From: Aliamphritea spongicola
GTDB taxonomy: Bacteria; Pseudomonadota; Gammaproteobacteria; Pseudomonadales; Balneatricaceae
Assembly (NCBI GenBank): GCA_024347235.1
Contig: AP025283.1
Span: 1,922,001-1,986,000, forward strand
DNA: 64,000 nt
Direction: 5' to 3'
Shown: piece after piece, positions 9,419 through 19,970 of the stretch
Layout of the letters: each line of letters starts with the position of its first letter
How positions within the stretch are numbered: the stretch's first letter is position 1
Position numbers and translations under genes: made by a program
Notes under the pieces: model-generated
The model's database searches: none
The model's input: the letters and a program-made list of their open reading frames with translations, nothing else
What the model was told of the DNA's origin: nothing

Positions 9419-10292
9419 ATGAACGGGCAAACGGTGATTCAGGCAGAAGGTATGCAGCTGGGAGACATTGTTGATCTGCAAAAGTATCCGATTGATCAGT
9501 TGGAACACCCTGAAATCCAGGCGTTGTTAGCACACTGCCGTAAAGAGCTGGATGAAATCGGCTGTGTGGTTATCCGTAATTTTGTGAAGCCGGAATCCCT
9601 GCAACGGATGACCGCAGAGGCAAAACGTCTGCTGCCGGAAACGTTCTGGTCACAGGGGAGCCATAATCCCTATTTCACACCGGATGATGAAAGCCTTCCA
9701 GCAGACCATCCCAAGCGCTTTTTTGAACGCCGTGAGAGCGGTTATATCAATTCCGATGTACTGGAAGAGAGTTCGGACCTGCGTGCGATTTATGAAGACC
9801 CGCAAATGCTGCGCTTTGTAGGCGAGTGCCTGAATATCTGGCCGCTGTATTGCTGGGCAGATCCGCTGGGACGTAATCCGTATTCAGTCATGGATTCAGG
9901 GCATTATTTCCCATGGCATTTTGACGGCAATGAATTCACCGTGAGTATTCTGGTGCAGGAGTCTGAAGCCGGCGGTTGCTTTGAATTCGCCCCGGATATC
10001 CGTAATCCTGAAGACGAGCGCTTTGATGATGTAAAGGAAGTGCTGGCCGGTAACAGTGATAAGGTGCATCAGTTACAGTTACGCCCGGGGATCTGCAATT
10101 GTTCAAGGGGCGTTTTCCATGCACCGGGTCACCCGTATCGAAGGGGATACCATGCGTATTATCGCGTTGCCGACTTATTCAACCGATCCGTTTACGGTTA
10201 ACCGGCCTAAGCATTCAGAGCATTTATATGGCCGTGCGATGCCGATTCATTATGAGCGGGAAAACATGCGGGTGGATAGTCTGACTGACTAG
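9419..10292 (+). CDS. BesD/HalD-like 2-oxoglutarate/Fe(II) oxygenase, two late frameshifts
   Basis: Predicted non-haem iron, 2OG-dependent oxygenase, about 292 aa when repaired. The overall pattern resembles the family that includes amino-acid halogenases of the BesD/HalD type. The metal motif reads WHFDGNEF with His167 and Asp169, so the carboxylate ligand that halogenases replace by Gly or Ala is retained. The distal ligands are in SMHRVTRIEGD (His, with Arg for 2OG). Breaks near 10088 (one G missing) and 10113 (one T missing) together restore LRPGDLQLFKGRFSMHRVTR. A LysR regulator is divergent. Substrate unknown; hydroxylation of a small amino acid is the best guess. Family assignment is from memory. 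Confidence 0.72.
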
Positions 10293-10325
10293 CCACTGTT
10301 TGTTAAAACCCAGTTAACGTAAATA

Positions 10326-10360
10326 GCCTGCCTTCCCGGTCCCGTCCGGGAAGGTCAGGC
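10326..10360. terminator. Long hairpin between convergent oxygenase and sufS
   Basis: GCCTG-CCTTCCCGG and CCGGGAAGG-T-CAGGC form a long stem with a 6-nt loop, running into the stop codon of the convergent cysteine desulfurase gene. It probably ends transcription from both sides, though the T-run is weak. Confidence 0.55.
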
Positions 10361-12037
10361 AGATGCGATCTCCCGGATACGTGCGATGATCGCCAGTAAG
10401 CCGTTGCCCCGGGAAGGGCTGAGATGTTTCATCAGCTGCAGACGCTTTAAATACCCTTCAATATCAAACTGCAAAATATCTTCAGCGGTTTTACCGTTAA
10501 CGGCTGCCAGTACCAGGGCAATCAGCCCGCGGATAACCCTGGCATCCGCATCGGCACTGAACCAGTAGTGGCCATCAGCATCTTTCTGATAGTCCAGCCA
10601 GGCAGAGCTTTCGCAGCCTTTTACCAGATGTTCGCTGACTTTTGCTTCACTGGTCATGTGAGGCAGTTGTTTGCCCAGCAGCATGATTTCCCGGTAACGG
10701 TCATTCCAGCTGGTCAGAGGCTCAAGCTTGCCGAGTATGGCGTCTGAGTCTATATCTTTGCCGAACGGGTTATCGGTAAAGGCTTTGTCACTGCTGACGG
10801 TTTCAGCTACGGGAAAGAAGCCGCTGGAGGTTAGCTGTTGCAGGATTTCAGCAAAACGTTCCACGTCTTCCGTGGTGTTATAGGCTGCAAATGAGGCACG
10901 GATCGTACCGGGTAGCCCAAGCTTGTTCATCAGTGGCATTGCACAATGATGACCAGTTCGTACTGCAACACCGTGCTGATCAAGGATAAGTCCTACATCC
11001 TGCTGGTGGTGGCTGGTTAGTTGAAATGACAAAATGGCCGCGTTGGCGGTTGGGGCACCGATCCGGGTAAAGCCTTTTACCTGTTCACAGCACTTTATTG
11101 CATGCTGTAACAGTGTCTGTTCGTGACTGGCAACAGCACGGCGGTCCAAACTGTTAAGCCAGTTAACCGTAGCCATCAGGCCAACAGCACCGGCGATATT
11201 CGGGGTGCCGGCTTCAAACTTAAAAGGCAGGTCGTTGTATTCGGTGTGGTCAAAGCTGACGCTGCGGATCATCTCACCGCCACCCTGCCAGGGAGGCATT
11301 GCTTCCAGTAAGGCCTGGCGGCCGTAGAGTACGCCGGTACCGGTTGGGCCATACATTTTGTGGCCGGAGAAAACATAAAAATCACAGCCCAGACGCTGCA
11401 CATCAATGTTCATGTGCGCGACGGCCTGAGCACCGTCGACAATGACAGTTGCACCAGCTGCCTTGGCCTGTCGGACCATGGCGGCCAGTGGGTTCACTGT
11501 TCCCAGCGCATTGGATACATGGGTCAGCGAGACAATTTTTGTCCGGCTGTTAAGCAGGCTGCCAAAAGCTTGCTGATCGAGATCGCCGTTTGCCAGAATC
11601 GGAACAACTCTGATCACTGCGCCGGTGCGCTGGGCCAGCATTTGCCATGGGACGATATTGGCGTGGTGTTCCAGTTCGGTAAGCAGGATTTCATCATTTT
11701 TATGAATCTGGCCAGTGAGGCATTGGGCGATCAGGTTAAGGCTTTCTGTGGTGCCCCGGGTCCAGATGATCTCTTTTTCACTGGCGGCATTGATGAACTG
11801 CCTGACGCTTTGTCTGGCCGCTTCAAACTGCAGGGTTGCCCGTTCGCTTAAATGATGTGCGCCACGGTGGACGTTGGCGTTATCTGAACCGTAATAGTTG
11901 TTGATTGCCTGAATGACGGCCGCCGGTTTCTGGGTGGTGGCGGCATTATCCAGATAGACCAGTGGCTGGTCATGAATCTGCTGATCCAGCAGCGGAAACT
12001 GCTGGCGAATGTCGGCAACTGAAAAACTCAACGTCAC
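10355..12037 (-). CDS. Cysteine desulfurase SufS fused to a SufE sulfur acceptor
   Basis: A single intact 560 aa frame joins two partners of iron-sulfur assembly. Residues 1 to about 405 are a group II, PLP-dependent cysteine desulfurase. The PLP lysine lies in FSGHKMYGP, the catalytic cysteine in RTGHHCAMP, and the start is YLDNAATTQKP. From about residue 425 a SufE domain follows, with its sulfur-accepting cysteine at about 475 in VKGCESSAW and the usual LGKQLP and RVIRGLIALVLAAVNGK stretches. Fusion should let persulfide pass directly from desulfurase to acceptor. No other suf genes are adjacent; nfuA lies 39 kb away. Confidence 0.95.
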   Translation of the reverse strand: MTLSFSVADIRQQFPLLDQQIHDQPLVYLDNAATTQKPAAVIQAINNYYGSDNANVHRGAHHLSERATLQFEAARQSVRQFINAASEKEIIWTRGTTESLNLIAQCLTGQIHKNDEILLTELEHHANIVPWQMLAQRTGAVIRVVPILANGDLDQQAFGSLLNSRTKIVSLTHVSNALGTVNPLAAMVRQAKAAGATVIVDGAQAVAHMNIDVQRLGCDFYVFSGHKMYGPTGTGVLYGRQALLEAMPPWQGGGEMIRSVSFDHTEYNDLPFKFEAGTPNIAGAVGLMATVNWLNSLDRRAVASHEQTLLQHAIKCCEQVKGFTRIGAPTANAAILSFQLTSHHQQDVGLILDQHGVAVRTGHHCAMPLMNKLGLPGTIRASFAAYNTTEDVERFAEILQQLTSSGFFPVAETVSSDKAFTDNPFGKDIDSDAILGKLEPLTSWNDRYREIMLLGKQLPHMTSEAKVSEHLVKGCESSAWLDYQKDADGHYWFSADADARVIRGLIALVLAAVNGKTAEDILQFDIEGYLKRLQLMKHLSPSRGNGLLAIIARIREIASA

Positions 12038-12074
12038 AACTCCGGGGCCTGAATTTTATGGTTTGGAAATCGCC

Positions 12075-12099
12075 GGCGCTTTCTTCTGCGGAAAGCGCC
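12075..12099 (-). terminator. Hairpin downstream of the arsC-wrbA-DUF2069 operon
   Basis: GGCGCTTTC and GAAAGCGCC pair perfectly around a 7-nt loop, just past the DUF2069 stop in the direction of transcription. No strong T-run. Confidence 0.5.
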
Positions 12100-12116
12100 T
12101 GAATATCTGTCGCGGT

Positions 12117-12509
12117 TTAGTCTGCTTTTGCAGCAGACAGTAATTTATTCAGTTTACTCTGCCAGCGGGTGAACATCATGGCCGCTGTAAACAGGCTGGC
12201 AACCAGTAAGCTTTCGGCCAGTGCCAGTAAGCTGTTAGGGCCGCCAGCCATGGCAGTTTGTACCGCATGCATAAAATAGATGCTGAGGAAGAAACATAGC
12301 CAGATGTGGCCGCGCAGGTTTTTCTTGATAACAACCGGGTAAAACAGCGCCAGAGGCACCGTCTGTACCGCCCAGATAACATAGGGATTGGCAGTCGGTG
12401 GTGGAGAAATCAGAAGATACCAGGCGGTCAGTAACAGGATCAGTCCAAAGTAACTGAGCAGTGTGGCAGCCCGGCTGATATTTACCAGACGCTGAAGTTT
12501 TGCTTGCAT
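12117..12509 (-). CDS. DUF2069 family membrane protein
   Basis: A 130 aa inner-membrane protein with about four hydrophobic segments (for example LLSYFGLILLLTAWYLL and IWLCFFLSIYFMHAVQ) and a basic C-terminus. The family has no assigned function but is commonly found after wrbA and arsC, as here. It follows wrbA by about 25 bp on the same strand and is probably the last gene of that operon. Confidence 0.88.
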   Translation of the reverse strand: MQAKLQRLVNISRAATLLSYFGLILLLTAWYLLISPPPTANPYVIWAVQTVPLALFYPVVIKKNLRGHIWLCFFLSIYFMHAVQTAMAGGPNSLLALAESLLVASLFTAAMMFTRWQSKLNKLLSAAKAD

Positions 12510-12533
12510 GGGAAAGTTCTCGTCCAGTGGTTA

Positions 12534-13133
<600 letters not shown>

Positions 13134-13481
13134 TCAGAGGATCTCCAGTACGGATTCCGGCGGACGGCCAATACGTGCCTGGCCATCTTTGATGACGATC
13201 GGGCGCTCAATCAGTTTCGGGTATTCAGCCATCAGTTCAATAATCTGGTCTTCGCTGAGGGTTTCATCCGCCAGGTTATTATCTGCATATTCAGCTTCAC
13301 CGGTACGCAGCAAGTCACGCGCGCTGATGCCCAGTTGAGTGATAACTTCCTTGAGTTCCATTTCGGTAGGTGGGTTCTCAAGATACAGGCGAATTTCCGG
13401 TGTGATACCGTTTTCTTCCAGCAGGGCAAGAGTGGCCCGGGATTTGGAGCAGCGTGGGTTGTGGTAGATTTCTGCAGACAT
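13134..13481 (-). CDS. arsC: ArsC/Spx-family arsenate reductase
   Basis: Glutaredoxin-dependent arsenate reductase-like protein. I start it at ATG 13481 (MSAEIYHNPRCSKSRAT); the extra 10 residues upstream are not conserved in the family. The redox Cys is in NPRCSKSR, and the arginines expected near the oxyanion site are in LIERPIVIKDGQARIGRPPE. Length is 115 aa, normal. No arsB or arsR is nearby, so arsenate resistance is uncertain; the family also includes YfgD-like proteins of unclear role. It leads the arsC-wrbA-DUF2069 operon. Confidence 0.9.
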   Translation of the reverse strand: MSAEIYHNPRCSKSRATLALLEENGITPEIRLYLENPPTEMELKEVITQLGISARDLLRTGEAEYADNNLADETLSEDQIIELMAEYPKLIERPIVIKDGQARIGRPPESVLEIL

Positions 13482-13677
13482 AGCACCATACCTTTTAAAG
13501 ACAGTGAGCAAACAGGCCGTTACTTTTGCAACGGCGCAATTATAATAATGATGCGTCAGGCCTATGATATATATGTTTAAACAGGTGGCGCTGACAGGGC
13601 TTATTGTATACAGCTTGGCGTTGGGTCTAAAGCGTCAGAAGCGATGATTTGGCAGTTTTTAACGGGGTAAACAGAAG

Positions 13678-14963
13678 ATGTCCGGCAGAAATATTCCTGA
13701 TGAAAATAAACCCTTCATCAAGTTACGTGCAGCGGCAGCATTTGTGCGCTATCTGTTTGTGCAGTTTATCGAAAATAAAGGCATGCTGAATGCCTCTGCA
13801 CTGACCTATACCACCCTGTTTGCCGTGGTGCCGCTGATGACTGTGACTTATGCCATGCTGGCAATTGTTTCTCCGTTTCAGGGGCTGGTGAGGAACTGCA
13901 AAGCTGGATTTTCGATAACTTTGTACCGGCAACCGGCAATGTGGTGCAGGAATATCTGAACAGCTTTGCGGCCCAGGCCCGGCAACTGACAGTGGTTGGT
14001 ATTGTGTTTCTGGTGGTCACGTCGATCATGATGATGAAAAACATCGAGGCGGCGTTTAATCGTATCTGGCGGGTAGGGAGCCCCGCAAGGCTATCCAGCT
14101 TTTGCTGTACTGGGCGGTGCTGAGTCTGGGGCCGATCCTCATCGGTGTGGGTCTGTTTGTTACCTCCTATGTGGCATCCCTGTCACTGTTTACCAGCGCG
14201 ACTGAGCTGGTGGGGCGGGGCGCTTACTGTCGATGCTGCCGATGCTGTTGTCAGCGGCTGCTTTTACCTTACTGTATGCGGCGGTGCCTAACTGTAAAGT
14301 ACCGCTGAGAAATGCATTGATCGGCGGCATTGTGGTGGCGCTGTTATTTGAAACAGCCAAGCGAAGTTTTGCTTTTTTGTTACCCAGTCACCTTCGTATC
14401 AGTTAATTTACGGTGCTTTTGCGGCGGTGCCTCTGTTTCTGCTGTGGATCTATATCAGTTGGGTAATAATTCTGATCGGAGCTGAGCTGACCCGGGCCCT
14501 GAGTGTATACCGGCAGGAACTGGAGCCGGCAGAGTATTCAAAACTGCATACGCTGCTGGCGGTACTTCACCGGCTCTGGCAGGCGCAGCAGCGTGGGAAG
14601 TCTGTGGATGAGCGGATTCTCCTGCGGCAGGTAGAAGGGCTGGATCAGAGCCGCTGGGATGAGTTTGTCAGGTTGCTGACCCCGGTATTCTGCGGCGTAC
14701 AGATCAGGGAGTATCTGCTGGCCCGGGATCTGGGCAGTCTGACACTGGATCAGCTGCAACAGCGTTTACCCTGGCCTTTGCCTGATGCTGCCGCCGTGGC
14801 GGCGATGGAAACCTGGCAGCGGCGACTGAACGGCCGGCTTGATGATGTGACCGAGCACCGTAAAGTTGCGCTGGATGTCAGTCTGGAGGCGTTGTTTGCT
14901 GAAGCAGTAACAGACGGGACAGATACGAAATCTGCGGCTAAGCTGAATAGCCCCGGTAATTAA
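13678..14963 (+). CDS. YihY/UPF0761 family inner-membrane protein, several frameshifts
   Basis: Polytopic membrane protein of the YihY (BrkB-like) family, once mis-called RNase BN. The N-terminal helix region has [25 protein letters not shown], split here only by commentary: [18 protein letters not shown] is the hallmark. Later segments include [34 protein letters not shown] and [21 protein letters not shown] soluble C-terminal helical domain of about 150 aa follows. At least four breaks occur, near 13888, 14083, 14216 and 14380; adding one base at each restores a continuous product of about 430 aa. Function unknown. Confidence 0.85.
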
Positions 14964-15011
14964 TACTGTTTTTAGTTTTTATTAAAGTCAGGCTATTGCT
15001 AAGGAAGTTGT

Positions 15012-15464
15012 ATGGCGCGCACCACCAATTATGTTCTGGAAAACGATGATTTACCTTTTGCCCGGGATTTCGTCCGTAAGCATATTACCCAGGCGGGTGG
15101 GCTTAACGATGGCCAGTTGGTGAACGCAATCGATGAGATGGATACCGTGCTGCAGCGTCGGGAAGTGCGCCTGCTGAGCAAAGAAGAAGCCGTAGAAGTG
15201 TTTGCCAGGAATCTGCAGTGCTTTGATGTGCATCCGGAATTTACTGGGGTCATGGGTAAGTTGCGTAATGCATTAAGGGTACGTAACTACCGCCGCCGTA
15301 ACGGTTCCCGGAAGGCATCTCAGAAAACTATAACCATCAGTCACGAGGCCTGGGCGGTGCTGAAGACCATGGTAAAGCACAGTGACGCGACGAACCTTTC
15401 CGAGGCGATTCTGAAGCTGGATATTCCTGCTGATGTGGTTGCCAGTATCAGCAGGAAGTCCTGA
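15012..15464 (+). CDS. Predicted ribbon-helix-helix DNA-binding protein, MatP-like layout
   Basis: A 150 aa basic protein, intact, with a good ribosome site (AAGGAAG) before ATG 15012. The middle carries a very basic patch, VRNYRRRNGSRKASQ, followed by KTITISHEAWAVLKTMVKHSD and ATNLSEAILKL. That strand-helix-helix arrangement is what a ribbon-helix-helix domain looks like. The order helical N-domain, basic linker, C-terminal RHH resembles MatP, the Ter-macrodomain organiser, but the similarity is weak by eye. No partner gene is in operon with it; it converges with adenine deaminase. Confidence 0.5.
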   Translation: MARTTNYVLENDDLPFARDFVRKHITQAGGLNDGQLVNAIDEMDTVLQRREVRLLSKEEAVEVFARNLQCFDVHPEFTGVMGKLRNALRVRNYRRRNGSRKASQKTITISHEAWAVLKTMVKHSDATNLSEAILKLDIPADVVASISRKS

Positions 15465-15472
15465 TCCTCTGT

Positions 15473-16565
<1,093 letters not shown>

Positions 16566-16576
16566 TTAAGGAACTA

Positions 16577-16609
16577 TAGCAGGCCAGGGCCTATGAAGCT
16601 GGCCTGCTA
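16577..16609. terminator. Perfect 11-bp hairpin between oxygenase and adenine deaminase genes
   Basis: TAGCAGGCCAG and CTGGCCTGCTA pair perfectly around an 11-nt loop. It lies just past the oxygenase stop and before adenine deaminase, so it may reduce read-through or protect the upstream mRNA. No T-run follows on the minus strand. Confidence 0.5.
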
Positions 16610-16617
16610 AACCGTTT

Positions 16618-17577
16618 TTATTCAAATTTTTCCCTGTATTCATAGGTGGCTGCAAAGCGCGACAGCAGGTATTCCCCGGCGCTGATCTCCGGATACCTGA
16701 TCGGATTTTCATCGCTGTAACACCCTTCCAGTGCGCTGATTTGGGTATCAAAGTTAGGTTCGACGAAAAATGGCATGGAGTACCGTTCCTTGCCGCTGGG
16801 GTTGATCACCCGGTGGGGGTAGAGGTGTAACGGTCGTTACTCCAGCGGGCCATCATGTCACCGATGTTGATGACAAAACTGCCTTCTACCGGCGTGGCGT
16901 CCAGCCATTCACCGTCACGGTTTTTGACCTGCAGGCCGCCCACCTGATCCTGATGCAGAATTGTGATGCAACCGTAATCCGTGTGTGCTCCGGCACCGAT
17001 TTGTTCAGCGTCCGGTTTCAGTTCGATTTCCGGGTAGTGAATAAAGCGCAGTACACTTATCGGTGCAGTGAATTTGTCGGCAAAAATCCGGGTCAATTTT
17101 CAGGGCGATGGCCAGTCCACGTAAAATGGTTTTGCCCAGTTCGATCATGTCCCAGTAATGGGTTTCCATGAGTTCTTTAAAGCCGTCAATATTTGGGTAG
17201 CGGTTCGGGCCATGCAGGGGCTTTTCAGCGAGTACATCCGGATGGTCTTCCGGCAGGTTGCGGCCCATGTCGAAGGTTTCTTTAAAGTCTCCCGGGCGTT
17301 CGGGGTCCAGCTGTTCGGTGCCGAAGCTGCCATAGCCACGATGGTAAGGGGTGGCGGTTATGTCAATTTTCAGTTTTTCTTCGTGGGGCAGGGCGAAGAA
17401 GGTTTCGCTCAGCTGGCGCAGTTGGGCTATTCGTTCCGGACTGATGTTATGGCCGGTGATATAAAAGAAACCGCTGTTCTGGCAGGCGGTATCTATCTGG
17501 GTGGCGACTGTCTGCCAGTCGGCCGGATCAGAGGAGTAAAGCGGGGAAATATCAATTTGAGGGATATAGGGTGTCAT
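16618..17577 (-). CDS. Isopenicillin-N-synthase-like 2OG-Fe(II) oxygenase, two frameshifts
   Basis: Non-haem iron oxygenase of the IPNS/flavonol-synthase-like (DIOX_N plus 2OG-FeII) family. The N-domain starts YIPQIDISPLYSSD and has GFFYITGHNISPE. The catalytic core has AGAHTDYGCITILHQD (HxD ligands) and later SNDRYTST and HRVINPSGKERYSMPFF (third His and Arg-x-Ser for 2OG). Breaks near 17085 and 16820 are single-base losses; repaired length is about 320 aa. The start ATG 17577 follows a strong AGGAGG. Its place between the BMP binding protein and adenine deaminase suggests oxidation of a purine, pyrimidine or methylated base. That is inference. Confidence 0.85.
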
Positions 17578-17602
17578 GTAACACACCTCCTGATTAAAGA
17601 GT

Positions 17603-17632
17603 TGGCACCCGGCCGGAATGCGCCGGGTGCCA
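17603..17632. terminator. Perfect 11-bp hairpin after the BMP gene
   Basis: TGGCACCCGGC and GCCGGGTGCCA pair perfectly around an 8-nt loop in the 128 bp between the BMP gene and the oxygenase gene. It likely stabilises the binding-protein mRNA or attenuates the distal genes, a usual device when binding protein is needed in excess. Confidence 0.6.
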
Positions 17633-17705
17633 GTGTGTTATTTGTGAGGGCCGCACCACAGCCCTGCTTTTCAGCTTTTGCCGGCTGATGATTCAGCCGC
17701 GGGTG

Positions 17706-18785
17706 TTATTTAGGGATATCGCCCTGAACACCTTCAACATACCAGTTAATGCCCAGCAGGTCTTTAATTGGCATACGCTCGCCAGCAGCGACCATCACTT
17801 CACCTTTCTGGTTCTTGATCGGGCCTGTCCACGGGAAGAACTTGCCACTGGTGATATCAGCAATGATCTGATTACCTTCGGCTTTTACTTCGTCAGAAAC
17901 ATTGTTGATTTCCGGTACGACAATATCGCCTTCGGCCATGCCGCCCCAGTAGCTTTCAGGCTTCCAGGTACCGTCCATGACTTCCTGTACACGCTTGATG
18001 TACAGTGGGCCCCATTCGTCCACAACCGACATCAGGTGAGCATTCGGGCCGAAGCTGGACATGTCAGATGCCTGACCCACGGCGAATTTGCCGCGACGTT
18101 CAGCGGCCTGCATAGCTGCAGGGCTGTCAGTGTGTTGCAGGATAACGTCTACGCCCTGGTCCATCATAACGTTGGCGGCATCCGCTTCTTTACCCGGATC
18201 GAACCAGCTGTTAACCCAGACGATCTTCATTTCCGCTTCAGGGTTATATTTGTTCAGTGCCAGCTGTACGGTGTTGATGTCGCGGATAACTTCCGGAATC
18301 GGGAAGGAGGCGATGTAACCGATTTTGTTGGTTTTGGTTTTCTTCGCAGCAACAAAGCCTGCTACATAGCGGCCTTCGAAGGTCTTGGACAGGTAGTTAC
18401 CGGCGTTCTTTGAGGTTTTGTAACCGGTAGCGTGCTCGAATTTCACCTTAGGAAACTGTTTGGCAACCTTGATCGTCGGGTTCATGTAACCGAAAGACGT
18501 GGTGAAAATCAGGTCGTTACCGGCTTTTGCCAGGTTACGGATAACCCGTTCTGCATCCGCACCTTCCGGCACTGATTCAACATAGGTTGTCTCGACCTTA
18601 TCACCGAAGTGCTTTTCGATAGACAGACGTCCCTGATCGTGCTGATAACTCCAGCCATGATCTCCAATCGGACCCACATACACAAAGCCAACCTTAAGCG
18701 GTTCTTCTGCCTGTGCGAGCGGTGCGCTGGCGATTCCCACGCCAACCGCAACAGAGGCGATAAGATGTTTGATGCTGTGTTTCAT
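17706..18785 (-). CDS. BMP-family ABC transporter substrate-binding protein
   Basis: Periplasmic binding protein of the basic membrane protein (BMP/PnrA) family, which binds purine nucleosides or bases for ABC uptake. The 359 aa frame is intact. A signal peptide of about 26 residues (SVAVGVGIASAPLAQAEE) is followed by LKVGFVYVGPIGDHGWSYQHDQG, of which VGPIGDHGWSYQHDQG is typical. Other landmarks are FGYMNPTIKVA, IGYIASFPIPEVIRD and DVILQHTDSPAAMQAAE. The matching permeases and ATPase lie upstream in the same operon. Confidence 0.94.
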   Translation of the reverse strand: MKHSIKHLIASVAVGVGIASAPLAQAEEPLKVGFVYVGPIGDHGWSYQHDQGRLSIEKHFGDKVETTYVESVPEGADAERVIRNLAKAGNDLIFTTSFGYMNPTIKVAKQFPKVKFEHATGYKTSKNAGNYLSKTFEGRYVAGFVAAKKTKTNKIGYIASFPIPEVIRDINTVQLALNKYNPEAEMKIVWVNSWFDPGKEADAANVMMDQGVDVILQHTDSPAAMQAAERRGKFAVGQASDMSSFGPNAHLMSVVDEWGPLYIKRVQEVMDGTWKPESYWGGMAEGDIVVPEINNVSDEVKAEGNQIIADITSGKFFPWTGPIKNQKGEVMVAAGERMPIKDLLGINWYVEGVQGDIPK

Positions 18786-18859
18786 TTCAGCTTCCTCATT
18801 GGTTTTTAGTGTTCTTATTTAGTGCGCTTGTTTGTCGAGCTTACCGGCAAAGCCGGCAA

Positions 18860-19345
18860 TTATTTACGGTCTGCCAGTGGGGTAGAGAAGGAGTATTCCA
18901 TATCCCACGGGAACCGGATCCAGGTGTCCTGGCTGACTTCGGTGACAAAGGTGTCAACCAGTGGCCGGCCGGAAGGTTTGGCATAGATTGTAGCAAAGTG
19001 AGCTTTGGGCAGAAGTTCACGGACATACTGGGCGGTTTTGCCGGTGTCCACCAGATCATCAACCAGCAACATGCCTTCGCCGTCACCGGCGGCGCCTTTA
19101 ATCAGCTCCAGTTCGCCACGGGCTTTGTCGCCATCGCCTTCAGTGGAGCTGTAGCTTGAAATGCAGACTGTATCGATCATGCGGATGTCCATTTCCCGGG
19201 CCAGAATCGCAGCCGGCACCAGACCGCCACGGGTGATGGCGATGATGCCTTTCCATTTCTGCATATCCAGCAGGCGCCAGGCCAGTGCCCGGGAATCGCG
19301 GTGAAGTTCGGCCCAGGAGACCGGGAAATCCTTGTTATATGACAT
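18860..19345 (-). CDS. gpt: Xanthine-guanine phosphoribosyltransferase
   Basis: Salvages xanthine and guanine with PRPP to XMP and GMP. Intact at 161 aa, close to the E. coli enzyme. It has [21 protein letters not shown], the [10 protein letters not shown] loop, the PRPP-binding motif [13 protein letters not shown], and [16 protein letters not shown] with [12 protein letters not shown]. Its position between the purine binding protein and the permeases ties uptake to salvage: imported base would be trapped as nucleotide. Confidence 0.95.
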   Translation of the reverse strand: MSYNKDFPVSWAELHRDSRALAWRLLDMQKWKGIIAITRGGLVPAAILAREMDIRMIDTVCISSYSSTEGDGDKARGELELIKGAAGDGEGMLLVDDLVDTGKTAQYVRELLPKAHFATIYAKPSGRPLVDTFVTEVSQDTWIRFPWDMEYSFSTPLADRK

Positions 19346-19383
19346 GTGAGTCCTCGTTGTTCAAAAATTCCGGGATCACCCGG

Positions 19384-19965
19384 TTAATTCTGTGCCTCTG
19401 GTGCGGGTTTATACTTGCTGATGTAACCGCTGCCAATGGCGGAAAATGGCATTTTGAGATTCAGTTCCGGTACCTGACTGGCGACCCAGGCAACAAAGGT
19501 GTTGCTGTTTGGTCCGGGAAAAACCTTGTACTCATGTTTCCAGGGATAGCTCAGGGCTGCCTGGCGGATTTTTGCGATCATTGCCTCAGCCTGGGGGCCG
19601 GTATGGGAGACGAGCAGTTCAGGTTTCGCGCCGAACCAGTGACGGTCAGGCACGTCCTGATAAATACCCAGAACCGGGCGGCCGTTGCCGCCCCGCCAGC
19701 CAATGACATCATAGATGGTATAGCGGCTTTCACCGCTCTGTTTGGTGGCGATCCATGGGTGAGTGGCAAACCAGCCCCGCCAGCCCCAGGCGTCGGCTGT
19801 ATACACATGCACCACTGCTTCGCTGAAACGGGCAGGATCCGGTGCCAATCCGGCGGATTCCCGGCTGGCGGTTCGCCAGTCAGTATCAGTGGAGCAGGCG
19901 CTGACTAAAACTGCCATCAGGGGCAGTAATAATCGGTATTTGCCGGACATCCACTGAAATGACAC
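19384..19965 (-). CDS. DUF3750 family lipoprotein
   Basis: A 193 aa predicted lipoprotein. The leader RLLLPLMAVLVSAC has a lipobox (VSAC) with Cys24 as the lipidated residue; an alternative start at ATG 19950 would shorten the leader. The mature part has VHVYTADAWGWRGWFATHPW and YDVIGWRGGNGRP, which I recognise as the DUF3750 pattern. Function unknown. It sits between the permease and gpt genes of the purine operon, which suggests an envelope role in that pathway, but this is only context. Confidence 0.85.
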   Translation of the reverse strand: MSFQWMSGKYRLLLPLMAVLVSACSTDTDWRTASRESAGLAPDPARFSEAVVHVYTADAWGWRGWFATHPWIATKQSGESRYTIYDVIGWRGGNGRPVLGIYQDVPDRHWFGAKPELLVSHTGPQAEAMIAKIRQAALSYPWKHEYKVFPGPNSNTFVAWVASQVPELNLKMPFSAIGSGYISKYKPAPEAQN

Positions 19966-19970
19966 GGTTT

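Noticed and set aside
17688-18413. A 241-codon plus-strand frame opposite the BMP gene
   Set aside because: It mirrors the intact, clearly recognisable BMP-family protein; no ribosome site or motif.
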